Part shown: positions 1-9,200 of the stretch, one piece after another
Layout of the letters: each line of letters opens with the position of its first letter
How positions within the stretch are numbered: position 1 is the stretch's first letter
From: Pseudomonadota bacterium
GTDB lineage: Bacteria; Pseudomonadota; Gammaproteobacteria; Acidiferrobacterales; Acidiferrobacteraceae
Assembly (NCBI GenBank): GCA_021819125.1
Contig: JAKARW010000005.1
Coordinates: 1 to 52,611 of the forward strand
Direction: 5' to 3'
Length of the DNA: 52,611 nucleotides
Position numbers and translations under genes: made by a program
The notes under the pieces: model-generated
The model's database searches: none
The model's input: only the letters and a program-made list of their open reading frames with translations
What the model was told of the DNA's origin: nothing

Positions 1-269
1 AGATGGCAAACCTGCCCCGCGAATACCGTCAAGAGCCGGCGCTGGCGCTCGCGGGCGGCGTCGACGGCCTCGATCTGATCCTGCCGTTGCTCCGCGAGGC
101 CCCGCGACACCTCACCGACGACGGGCGTCTGGTCCTGGAGGTCGGGGCGAGCCGCGTGGCCCTCGAGGCGCGCTTTCCCGATGAGCCTTTCTTATGGCTG
201 GCCTCCGCCGCCGATGAATGCGTGGGGTACTGGCACAGGGAAGACCTCGCGGGCTGGGTGGACGACTGA
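1..269 (+). CDS. prmB: C-terminal part of 50S ribosomal protein L3 N5-glutamine methyltransferase (PrmB), truncated by the window start
   Basis: ORF contains LPREYRQEPALALAGGVDGLDLILPLLREAPRHLTDDGRLVLEVG, typical of the PrmB/HemK C-terminal half; the ATG at 3 is probably internal. Confidence 0.8.
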   Translation, partial: MANLPREYRQEPALALAGGVDGLDLILPLLREAPRHLTDDGRLVLEVGASRVALEARFPDEPFLWLASAADECVGYWHREDLAGWVDD

Positions 270-403
270 TCCCCGGACATTGCGAACGCCGGGATGCGGG
301 CTCGCGGCCTTCGCATCTTGCTTTGCGCGGCCTTCTCGGCATGAATCGTCCGCTTGCGGGTCTCGCCCTGTCAGGTGAGGTTTGGGGCAGTTTGGGATGA
401 GGC

Positions 404-602
404 GGCCCACGAGCAAGCCCCGCCACCCCAACCAGAATACCGAGGACAGGGGCACGAGATGGGGGGTCCCGTCGCTATTCACCGCACCGATCAAGACGAC
501 CGGTGTTCCAAAAATACAAAATAGCAGGCTGAACCGTTCGATGCCTGTCCGCATCTGCGAATTCGTGACCGAACGCGCGGCCATCTCGAACGAGCGGAGC
601 AT
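404..602 (-). pseudogene. N-terminal remnant of a flavin reductase-like (FMN-binding split barrel) protein
   Basis: Translation FGTPVVLIGAVNSDGTPHLVPLSSVFWLGWRGLLVG resembles the family N-terminus, then the reading frame continues into sequence without similarity and antisense to prmB. Confidence 0.5.
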
Positions 603-684
603 GCGATGGGCCGCCCACCCACGACCCGGATCTTGCGCAAACGCGAGTGAGACCCCGGGCGCATGACGCGCGGCGGATAGGTCT

Positions 685-1125
685 TCAGCCGCCCGCGCAG
701 CTGCCCGTGCGTACGCCCTGAATGCGCTGGTGTTCGGTCACATTACCAAACCGCGTCGTGATGATAGCGCTGGTGCGGCCCGAGAAGCTGCGCCCCCCGG
801 GGCCCAAATGCAGTTGCGCCGACACATGGACAAGGATCGTGCCTTGACCCCCCGCCTGATTGATGCGGCATACCTCGCTCACCGTGACCATGGTCCCGCG
901 GATGACGACTGGACTGACCATCCGGCAACGGTTGCCCTCATTGCGCAGAATCTTTTGCGGGGTTATGCGCCCGCCCTTGAGACAGGTCGAGTAATGCGTG
1001 GGACCCGCTGGGGTGTCCGCGGTCATCCGCCATTCGCCGGGAGCTATGCGCGGCGGCTGGGCGGCCGATACCGCGGCCCATGTCAGGGCCCCGATGCCAA
1101 AGGCTATGTGTCTTACCATCACCAT
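685..1125 (-). CDS. DUF3617-like secreted protein
   Basis: Signal-peptide-like start MVMVRHIAFGIGALTWAAVSAAQ, then PGEWRMT...C...C...C and terminal GSC; upstream part of the 205-aa ORF looks non-coding. Confidence 0.5.
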   Translation of the reverse strand: MVMVRHIAFGIGALTWAAVSAAQPPRIAPGEWRMTADTPAGPTHYSTCLKGGRITPQKILRNEGNRCRMVSPVVIRGTMVTVSEVCRINQAGGQGTILVHVSAQLHLGPGGRSFSGRTSAIITTRFGNVTEHQRIQGVRTGSCAGG

Positions 1126-1217
1126 ATCTCGTCGCCATGGGGAGATACCTGGGATTAGGGGCCCGCGCCGGGCTGCTGTCAAGTCCGCAGGCGGCGTGGG
1201 GGGCCACCCGTCACGCC

Positions 1218-2918
1218 CTAACGCGCGACCTCGCCGTCGGAGGCTACGCGCGGGGCCGTGTAAAGGGCCTCGATGGCCGCCGCATAGCGCTCCTCTATCC
1301 ATTGACGCCGGACCTTCAAGGTCGGCGTGAGAAAGCCGTTTTCGGTCGTCCAGGGGCCACTTACGCGCAGTACATGGCAGATACGGGTATATCCGGGGAA
1401 GGCGTGCAGCTGGTCATTGGCGCGATCCTGAAGCTGCTTTTCATCTACGATATCGCTCACCGCGAGCAGGGCCAGCGCGCCGCGCCCTTCACCCACCACC
1501 AACGCCTGCTCGAACGCCGGGTCCTGGAGGATCGCCTGCTCGACATCGGCTGGCGCCACCTTTTCGCCGTTCGATAAGACGATGATGTCCTTGGCGCGCC
1601 CGGTCAGATACAAAAGCCCGCCTTCGAGCCGTCCCAGATCTCCGGTATGGAAATACCCCTCGGCGTCGATCGCCTGGGCGGTCGCCTCCGGAAGATTCCA
1701 GTACCCGCGCATCACGCTCGGGCCTTTGACGCAGATCTCGTCTTTTACGAAACGCAAGGTGAGATTGGCAAGCGGCCGGCCCACGGAGGCGAGATCGCGA
1801 TCAGCAAGGCGGTTGCAACTGATCACGGGGGCGGTCTCGGTCAGGCCGTAACCTTGCACGAAACGCAGGCCAAGGCCTGTAAAAAAGCGCAGCAGGCGCG
1901 GCGCGACCGGCGCCCCTCCCAGGAACACATAGCGGAGCTTGCCGCCCAGGCGGCGCCGCACGGCGCGCCCCACCAGGGCATCGGTGAACCGCGCCGACAG
2001 ACGCTCGAGACGACGCGCGCGGCCCTCATAGACCGCAAGGCCCAGCGCCGAGGCGCGCGCCACGAGACGCTGACGGCGCGGTGATGCCTTGAGCTCCTCC
2101 TGCATCTTGCCGTAGGTGCGCTCGAAGACCTTGGGCACGCTCACGAGGATCGTGGGGCGCACGATTCTTAGGTCCTCGCCAAGCTCCGCGATGCCGCGCG
2201 AGAACACCGTCTCGGCGCCCATGGCGATCGCCACATATTCTCCGACCGTGCGCTCGAGCATGTGCGACAGGGGCAGAAACGACAGGAAGCGGTGTGTCTC
2301 CACGGCGACCTCGGGAAGGGCCGTGAGCAAGGCACCGACATTGGCGAGGATGTTCCGGTGGCTTAACATCACCCCCTTGGGCCGCCCGGTGGTCCCGGAG
2401 GTATAGACGATCGTCGCCAGATCCTCCGGATCATGATCGGCGGGGGCCGCCTGCCGGCCGTCGGCGGCCGCCAGCCAGTCGCGAAACGAGACCACGCCGC
2501 GCGCCTCCTTGAAGCTCACGATGCCCTGGAGCCCGCAGTCTTGGATCTCGGTGGCCGGCGGACGGTCCACGAATAGCCAGCGCACCCCGGCATCCTTCAG
2601 GCAGTAGGCGATGTTTTCCGGGCGATCGTTGAAAAACAAAGGTACGACCGTAAGACCCAGGGACAACGCCGCGAGATCGCAGAACACCCACTCGGGGGCA
2701 TTGTAGGCGCAAATGCCCACACGATCCCCAGGGCGCAGGCCGCTTGCCGTGAACGCCGCGCGCAGCCCCGCCACCTCGCGGCCGGCCGCGCGCCAAGTCC
2801 ACGTCCGCCAGCGGACGCCGTCATAGCCCCGATAGGCGGGCTCGTCCCCGGTGGCCGCGACACGATGGGCCAACAGGCCCCCAAGGGTCGCCGGACCTTG
2901 TCCTTTCAGGGCGCTCAT
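1218..2918 (-). CDS. AMP-dependent long-chain acyl-CoA synthetase (FadD/FAA1-like)
   Basis: 566 aa; TIVYTSGTTGRPKGVMLSHRN AMP-binding signature, GYGLTETAPVIS, YFHTGDLGRLEGGLLYLTGRAKDIIVLSNGEKV. Confidence 0.93.
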   Translation of the reverse strand: MSALKGQGPATLGGLLAHRVAATGDEPAYRGYDGVRWRTWTWRAAGREVAGLRAAFTASGLRPGDRVGICAYNAPEWVFCDLAALSLGLTVVPLFFNDRPENIAYCLKDAGVRWLFVDRPPATEIQDCGLQGIVSFKEARGVVSFRDWLAAADGRQAAPADHDPEDLATIVYTSGTTGRPKGVMLSHRNILANVGALLTALPEVAVETHRFLSFLPLSHMLERTVGEYVAIAMGAETVFSRGIAELGEDLRIVRPTILVSVPKVFERTYGKMQEELKASPRRQRLVARASALGLAVYEGRARRLERLSARFTDALVGRAVRRRLGGKLRYVFLGGAPVAPRLLRFFTGLGLRFVQGYGLTETAPVISCNRLADRDLASVGRPLANLTLRFVKDEICVKGPSVMRGYWNLPEATAQAIDAEGYFHTGDLGRLEGGLLYLTGRAKDIIVLSNGEKVAPADVEQAILQDPAFEQALVVGEGRGALALLAVSDIVDEKQLQDRANDQLHAFPGYTRICHVLRVSGPWTTENGFLTPTLKVRRQWIEERYAAAIEALYTAPRVASDGEVAR

Positions 2919-4933
2919 GGATCCAGCGGGCGGCGCGCGAGCACGCCGTCTTGTGACCAGGCCGGATCGGGCGTGAAACGCGGCCCGTAACGCTCGGCCA
3001 GTTCGGTCAAGCGACTGATCACCTCGCCTGTCCCCAGGGCCTCGGCGTAGCCGAGCGGCCCGCCGCGAAACGGCGCGAAACCGGTTCCATACACGAGGCC
3101 GATGTCCACCATGTCGGAATCGGCCACGACACCAAGCCGCAGACAGCGTGCGGCCTCATTGACGAGTCGCATGATGAGCCGTTCGGCGATGACCGGATCG
3201 GATGGCGCGCGCGCCGACAAGAACCCGCGTGGCCGCGGATACCGATAAAAGCCCTCGCCGGACTTTTTGCCGAGGTGGCCCGCCTCGACCTTGCGCAAAA
3301 GCAGGTCCGGTACCGGCAGATCCAAAGGCGCGCTCAAGGTCTGCGCCACCGCAAGACAGATATCGAGCCCGACCGTGTCGGCGAGCGCGATCGGGCCCAT
3401 GGGCATGCCGAAATCGACCGCCGCCGCGTCAATATCGTGAAGTGCCACGCCCTCCTCGGCGAGGGTCACGGCCTCCAGCAGGTAGGGCATCAATGCGCGG
3501 TTGACAAGAAAGCCGGGCGAGCTTTTGACGTCCACCGGCAAACGATCGAGGGCGACTGCGAAACTGCGCATGACACCAAGCGCCGCCGGGTCGCTGACCG
3601 CCCCGCCTATGACCTCGATCAGCGGCATCTTGGCCACGGGGTTGAAGAAGTGCAGCCCCACCAGACGCCCGGGGACCGAAAGACCCGCGGCGAGATCGTC
3701 GAGCGGGATGCTGGATGTGTTGGTGGCTATGATCGTGCGCGCCGGCACCTGCGCCTCGATCTGCGCAAATAGCGCGTGCTTGGCGTCGCGGTTTTCGATG
3801 ATCGCCTCGATGACGAGGTCGGCCCCAGGCAGCGCCCCGCCGCGCATGTCCGGCATCAGGCGGTCGCGGGCGGCCTCCGCGGCGCGGCCCTTGAGGCGCT
3901 CGGCAAACAGCGCGTGGGCGCGCTTGATCGCGCGCGCCAACACCTCCGGCGCGCGATCCTGGAGACTGACATGGAAACCTTTGAGCACCGCCCACGCGGC
4001 GATGTCGGCGCCCATCACCCCGGCCCCGACGACGTGGATGCGCCGAATTCCATGGGCCTGCGCACGGGCGCGCCCTTTCATCTCCTCGGAGATTTCGAAC
4101 AAATGGACGAGATGCCGGCTCACGGGGGTCACGAGCAGTTCGGCGCACGACAGCGCCTCGGCCTCGAATGAGGCCTGCCGGGCCCATAATGACACGATGC
4201 GACACGGGGCCGGATAGTGACGGCATTCGACCTTGGACTTCAGGCGGCGCTGCACAAACGCGCCGACATAGGGGCGCAGGAATGGTGCCGCGAGCAATCC
4301 CTGGTACCACGGCGGGCGCCGCTTGGGCGGCACGTCACGCAACAACGCGCGCGCCGCGGCCTCCAAATGACGCTGCGGCACGCACTCGTCGACGAGACCG
4401 AGCTTGCGCGCCTTGCGTGCCGACAGACCACGCCCGCCTAGCATCAGGGACAAGGCCGGCAGCGCCCCGATCAGGGCCGGTAACCGGATCGTCCCGCCAA
4501 AGCCGGGATGGATGCCGAGCTTGACCTCGGGCAGGGCAAGGCTCGTGCGTTCATCATCGCATGCCACCCGGTAGCTGCACGCGAGCACGAGCTCGAGACC
4601 GCCGCCCAGGCAATGACCATGGATGATCGCGACCGATGGGTAGGGGAGGTTTGCAAGACGCGTGAGCACCATCTGTCCGGCGCGCGTAAGCTCGGCGGCG
4701 CGCGCCGCGTCGAGGACCCGGCGAAATTCGTGGACATCGGCGCCAACGGCAAATCCCTGGGGCTTGCCCGAGCGGATCACAAGGCCGCGCAAGGGGCGGG
4801 TCTCGAGGACGGTAAGCATCTGATCGAGTTCGCCCAAAACCTCCCGCGACAGGACGTTATGGCGCTTGTCCGGGACGTCCAGGACAAGCTCGGCGATATC
4901 GTCGGCCTCCGCCAACGTCCAGCTCGCGGTCAT
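2915..4933 (-). CDS. fadJ: Bifunctional enoyl-CoA hydratase / 3-hydroxyacyl-CoA dehydrogenase (FadJ-like)
   Basis: N-terminal crotonase motif (VAIIHGHCLGGGLELVLACSYRVA), HAD Rossmann motif (IHVVGAGVMGADIAAWAVLKG), VGLHFFNPVAKMPLIEVI; start chosen at MTASWTLAEADD with ATGA overlap to the upstream gene. Confidence 0.93.
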   Translation of the reverse strand: MTASWTLAEADDIAELVLDVPDKRHNVLSREVLGELDQMLTVLETRPLRGLVIRSGKPQGFAVGADVHEFRRVLDAARAAELTRAGQMVLTRLANLPYPSVAIIHGHCLGGGLELVLACSYRVACDDERTSLALPEVKLGIHPGFGGTIRLPALIGALPALSLMLGGRGLSARKARKLGLVDECVPQRHLEAAARALLRDVPPKRRPPWYQGLLAAPFLRPYVGAFVQRRLKSKVECRHYPAPCRIVSLWARQASFEAEALSCAELLVTPVSRHLVHLFEISEEMKGRARAQAHGIRRIHVVGAGVMGADIAAWAVLKGFHVSLQDRAPEVLARAIKRAHALFAERLKGRAAEAARDRLMPDMRGGALPGADLVIEAIIENRDAKHALFAQIEAQVPARTIIATNTSSIPLDDLAAGLSVPGRLVGLHFFNPVAKMPLIEVIGGAVSDPAALGVMRSFAVALDRLPVDVKSSPGFLVNRALMPYLLEAVTLAEEGVALHDIDAAAVDFGMPMGPIALADTVGLDICLAVAQTLSAPLDLPVPDLLLRKVEAGHLGKKSGEGFYRYPRPRGFLSARAPSDPVIAERLIMRLVNEAARCLRLGVVADSDMVDIGLVYGTGFAPFRGGPLGYAEALGTGEVISRLTELAERYGPRFTPDPAWSQDGVLARRPLDP

Positions 4934-6222
4934 GATGTGTCCCCTCCCCGTATCAGCATGGCCCCGCCCTGCCCCCCGCCTATGCACAGCGTGGCAAGCC
5001 CAAGCGCCCCCGGCGTGTCTTTGAGGGATAGCGCCAGGTGCAAGACCAATCGCGCGCCGGTGGCGCCCACCGGGTGTCCGATCGCCACCGCCCCCCCATG
5101 AGGGTTCAGGCGCGCGGCATCGACGGCCCCCGGCGGGGCATCGAGACCAAGTTCGTCACGGGCATAGCTGGGACTGGCCCACGCCGCCTGACAGGCCAGG
5201 ACCTGGGCGCTAAAGGCCTCATTGAGCTCGACCTGATGCAAGTCTTCGATACCGAGTCTGTTTGCGGCCAGCAACCGCGCGGTCGCATGCACCGGCCCAA
5301 GACCCATCTGCGCCGGGTCGACCCCCGCCCAGGCATGATCGACGATCTCGCCCAACACCGGCAGGTGCCAGCGCTTGACGGCGGCCGCGCTCGCCAGCAC
5401 CACCAGCGCCGCCCCGTCTGTGATCTGTGAGCTGTTGCCCGAAGTCACGTCACCGAACGGCCGATCGAACACCGGGCGCAGCCGCGCGAGCTTCTCGAGA
5501 TCGGTGTCGGTACGCACGCCGTTGTCTTGCCCGTAGTAATCCGCCTGCGACCCGTAGATGGGCTCGATCTCGTCTTTGAAGAGGCCGTCGGCCTGCGCGC
5601 GCGCGGCCCGCTGGTGGCTTTGCAGGGCATAGCTGTCCTGAGCCAGTCGCCCGATACCGAAACGATAGGCCACGATCTCGGCGGTCTGCCCCATGGAAAG
5701 GCCGACCACCGGGTCGCGCAGTCCGCGCAAAAGCGAGAAGACCGGCTTTAGGTAGCCGGGCCGAAGGCTTGCCAGGGTCCGCAACCGTGGTCCGAGGCCC
5801 CGGGCGCGGTACAGGCGCGCCAGCCATCGGCTCATCGCCATGTTCCACTGAATGGGCGCGCGGCTCATGGCCTCCGTGCCCCCGGCCAGCACCAGGTGGG
5901 CGCGGCCGGCACTGATGCGATCATAGGCGCTCGCTACCGCCTGTAGGCCCGAGGCGCAGTTTCTCTGGACGGTATGGGCCGGGACCGCGAAACCCGTCCC
6001 CAGGCGCAGGCCGACGATCCGCGCGATATTGGCCTCGTCGGGGGCGGCGATGACGCAGCCCAGAATGACCTCATCGAGGTCCTCGGCGGCGAACGGCTGA
6101 CGCGCCAGCAGGGCGCGGCCGGCCATGATCGCAAGATCGGCGGCGCTAAACGGTCCTGGCTCGTCGCGGGCCTTCAGAAACGGCGTTCGCGCGCCGTCAA
6201 CGATAAATACCCTGCCACTCAT
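4930..6222 (-). CDS. fadI: Acetyl-CoA acyltransferase / thiolase (FadI-like)
   Basis: MSGRVFIVDGARTPFLKA start, VQRNCASGLQAVASAYD active-site Cys motif, NPHGGAVAIGHPVGATGARLVLHL and CIGGGQGGAMLI thiolase signatures. Confidence 0.93.
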   Translation of the reverse strand: MSGRVFIVDGARTPFLKARDEPGPFSAADLAIMAGRALLARQPFAAEDLDEVILGCVIAAPDEANIARIVGLRLGTGFAVPAHTVQRNCASGLQAVASAYDRISAGRAHLVLAGGTEAMSRAPIQWNMAMSRWLARLYRARGLGPRLRTLASLRPGYLKPVFSLLRGLRDPVVGLSMGQTAEIVAYRFGIGRLAQDSYALQSHQRAARAQADGLFKDEIEPIYGSQADYYGQDNGVRTDTDLEKLARLRPVFDRPFGDVTSGNSSQITDGAALVVLASAAAVKRWHLPVLGEIVDHAWAGVDPAQMGLGPVHATARLLAANRLGIEDLHQVELNEAFSAQVLACQAAWASPSYARDELGLDAPPGAVDAARLNPHGGAVAIGHPVGATGARLVLHLALSLKDTPGALGLATLCIGGGQGGAMLIRGGDTS

Positions 6223-9200
6223 GTCGCCTCCTTGCCCCCGGCCTTTGGCAATAGTGCCAACAAGGCCTCGACCCATGCGCGGGCGTCGCCGACACAGCGC
6301 ACCACCGGTCGGCCACCTTCGCGCGTGGCGAAGATCGGCGCTGCGGCATCGTGGTTGATCGCGATGATCTGCGTATCAGGGGCGATCCCGGCCAGATGCT
6401 GCGGCGCCCCCGATACCCCGAGCGCGAGCAGCAATCGCGGCGCCACATAAAGGCCGGTCTGCCCGATCTGGTGTTCGAACGGCAAGAGCCCGCTCTCCTG
6501 CACGACCTTACGCGTCGCGCCCAACGCGACCTCGCACCCCATCATAGCCGATAGCCGCGACTTAAGCCTCATGAGCCCCCTTTGGAAAAACGCTCCATCG
6601 GCCACCCCCTGCCCGACGTCGATCACCACCTCGGCGCCGGCAAGCCCGGTGGCGCGGACCGCATGCAAGACGCGCGCAAACCTCCCGGAGCGACCCTCCG
6701 GGGCCACCCAGTCCTCCACCGCGCCGGTCATAGCCGAGCCCATGGATCCGATCCTCCCGGTCCCGGCCGCGGCCACCAGCACCGCACGGTCCGGGCAACG
6801 CATCCGCCATCTTCGCCCACCGCACGCGCGCACGAGCTCATCCCCCTGGCGCGCCACGATATCCGTATAGAGGGGGCGCGCAAGACGCGCGCCGAGCGCC
6901 CCGGCGAGGATCGCCTCCTCGGGGCCCAAGACAATAAAGGAGGCGCTTGCAAGGTGGGGCGCCAGGGCCTTGGCCAGGGGCGCGGCGGCATCGGGCGCAA
7001 AGATCCGAAAAAGCGGCCCGTCCAGGCCCTCGGGAGGCGGCTCTCCTGGGTCGCGCGCAAGCCATACGCCCGCCACGGGCAGACCGAGACCGCGCGCCAG
7101 GTCGGCGCAGGCGCGGCCGCGCGCGCCCGCCCCGGCCACCGCCATGACTGCGGCCTGGCGCGCGGTTCCGGACGCAACCGCCCTTGCCGCCGGCGGCGCC
7201 CCCCCGATGGCCGTCAGTAGCCACGCGGCCAGCGCCTCGGGGGACCCCATGTCCGTCGGTGGAGCCTGCGGGACTACGGCCGCCGGGCAGGCCGTGGCCA
7301 CGGCCCCGGACAGCCGCTCTTCGGGGGGCGCGGTCGTGAGCGCCTCGAACCACTCCCCGGCCGTAAACTCGTCGCTGCGCCCGGTGGCCGGCAGGCGCGC
7401 GCAGATCACCAGGGGTCTGCGATAAGCCACATAGACCCGCCGGCCAGGACCGCGCGTCAGTTGATAGCCGCGCGCGCCGGCCCCGGCGAGCGCCGTGACG
7501 CCATCCACCATGACGGTATTCAGGGCACCGGCCAATGCCGCGAGAAACAGGGGCTCCGGCGAGCCCGCGAGGATCAGATCGGGGCGCAGCCCCGCGACGA
7601 CCATAGCCAGGGCCGCGGGGTCGGCAACCCCCCCGGTGACGACCGCCCGCACCCGCGCCCCAGCGGCCCCCAACCGCTGCGCAAGGTCCGGGCACGGGGC
7701 GGCGGTTACGATCAAAGCCGTGACATCGAGCGCCACATTGCGATCACACGCCGCAAGGATCTGATCCAGGACCGCCAGATCCTCGCCGCTTAGGCGCACG
7801 TCACGCGCATCTGGATGCTGCCAATCGCGCACCAGGACCAGCACATGCCCGCGTAGCCCAGGACCCACGGCCATAGCCGGTTGGGCGGTCGCGGCGGCAC
7901 GGCGGTGGGCAAGCCCCACCACCGCCTGCTCATAGACGGACGCCTCGGCAAACAGCGCGCAGACGGCGCGCGCACGCGCTGTCACCGCCTGTTCGTGGAC
8001 CGCCTCGAGCGCACTGAGAGCGGCCATTGTTTCAGCCGCCGCCCCGCGGGCGCCAAGCGCCTGGCGGCGCTCGACTTGCGCCGCCCAAGCGTAGAGCTCG
8101 GCCACCCAATCGACCACCGGGAACCATAGGATCTGGCCGTCGCCGTCGTCGCCTTCGCGCGCCTTCAGATCCGTAAGGCGCGGCCGCAGAAATGCGCTGA
8201 AGGCGCCTAAAGCGCGATCGAGCGCCTCGCTTCCCGTGGCCTTGATCGCGGCGAACCGTGCGAACAATGCCGGAAGATCCTTGAGCACGAGGAAGCGCTG
8301 AACCTCGTTGGTGCCTTCATAAATATTGAGGATACGCGCGTCGCGTCGCCACTTTTCGATAGGCTCGGACATTGCCGCGGCCGACGGGCCGCACTCGATC
8401 TCAAGGGCCCGCAGGACGCGGTGAAGCCCCTCCGAGGCCAGAAATTTGGATAGCGCCGCTTCGATGCGGAAGTCCCCGCGGCGCAGATCGGCACGATCCA
8501 TGAGACCGACGAGACGCGCGCCCAAGGTCCGCAGGCGTTCATACTCATAGCGGGCGCGCGCGAGCGCGGGCGACGCCGGGTCGAGGCGCGGCGCATAGTC
8601 TGCCACCAGCCGCTCGAGCAGGGCCCCGGCACCGACCACAAGCCCCCCGCGCCCCACGCTCAAAGTCTCCAGGGCATTGACCTGACCGTGGCCCTCGAAC
8701 CCGATGACACGGCTTGCGCACACGCGTACCGCCGACAACGCAATCTCGTTGGTGGGTGAGGCGCGCTGCCCGAGCTTATGCTCATCGCGGCCCACGGCAA
8801 GCCCCTCGCAACGGCGCTCGACCATAAATCCGGTTGGGCCGTGCGCGGTCTTTGCATAGAGACAATAGCGGTCGGCAAGCGAGCCGTTACTGATCCACAT
8901 CTTGCTGCCGGACAGCTCGAAATACTCATAGACCGGGCCGTCGGGGGTATCGCGCAAGACCCCCATATCATCGTAGTCATGGGCCTTTCCGGAATCGCAA
9001 AGTATTCGACGGCGCGCGCGCCCCCCGGTGGCGTCCCAGGCGCTGTCGTCTAAGCGCGCCCACTGGCCATCCGGCAGGCGGTAGCGGACCTCGGAGGCCG
9101 TGAAGTCAAGGCGCCGTTCATCAAGGAGCACACGCGGCCCATGGGCGGTGACAAATCGCCACAACCCGGCCGCGTCCGGGCTCAGCGCGGCGCGCACGGG

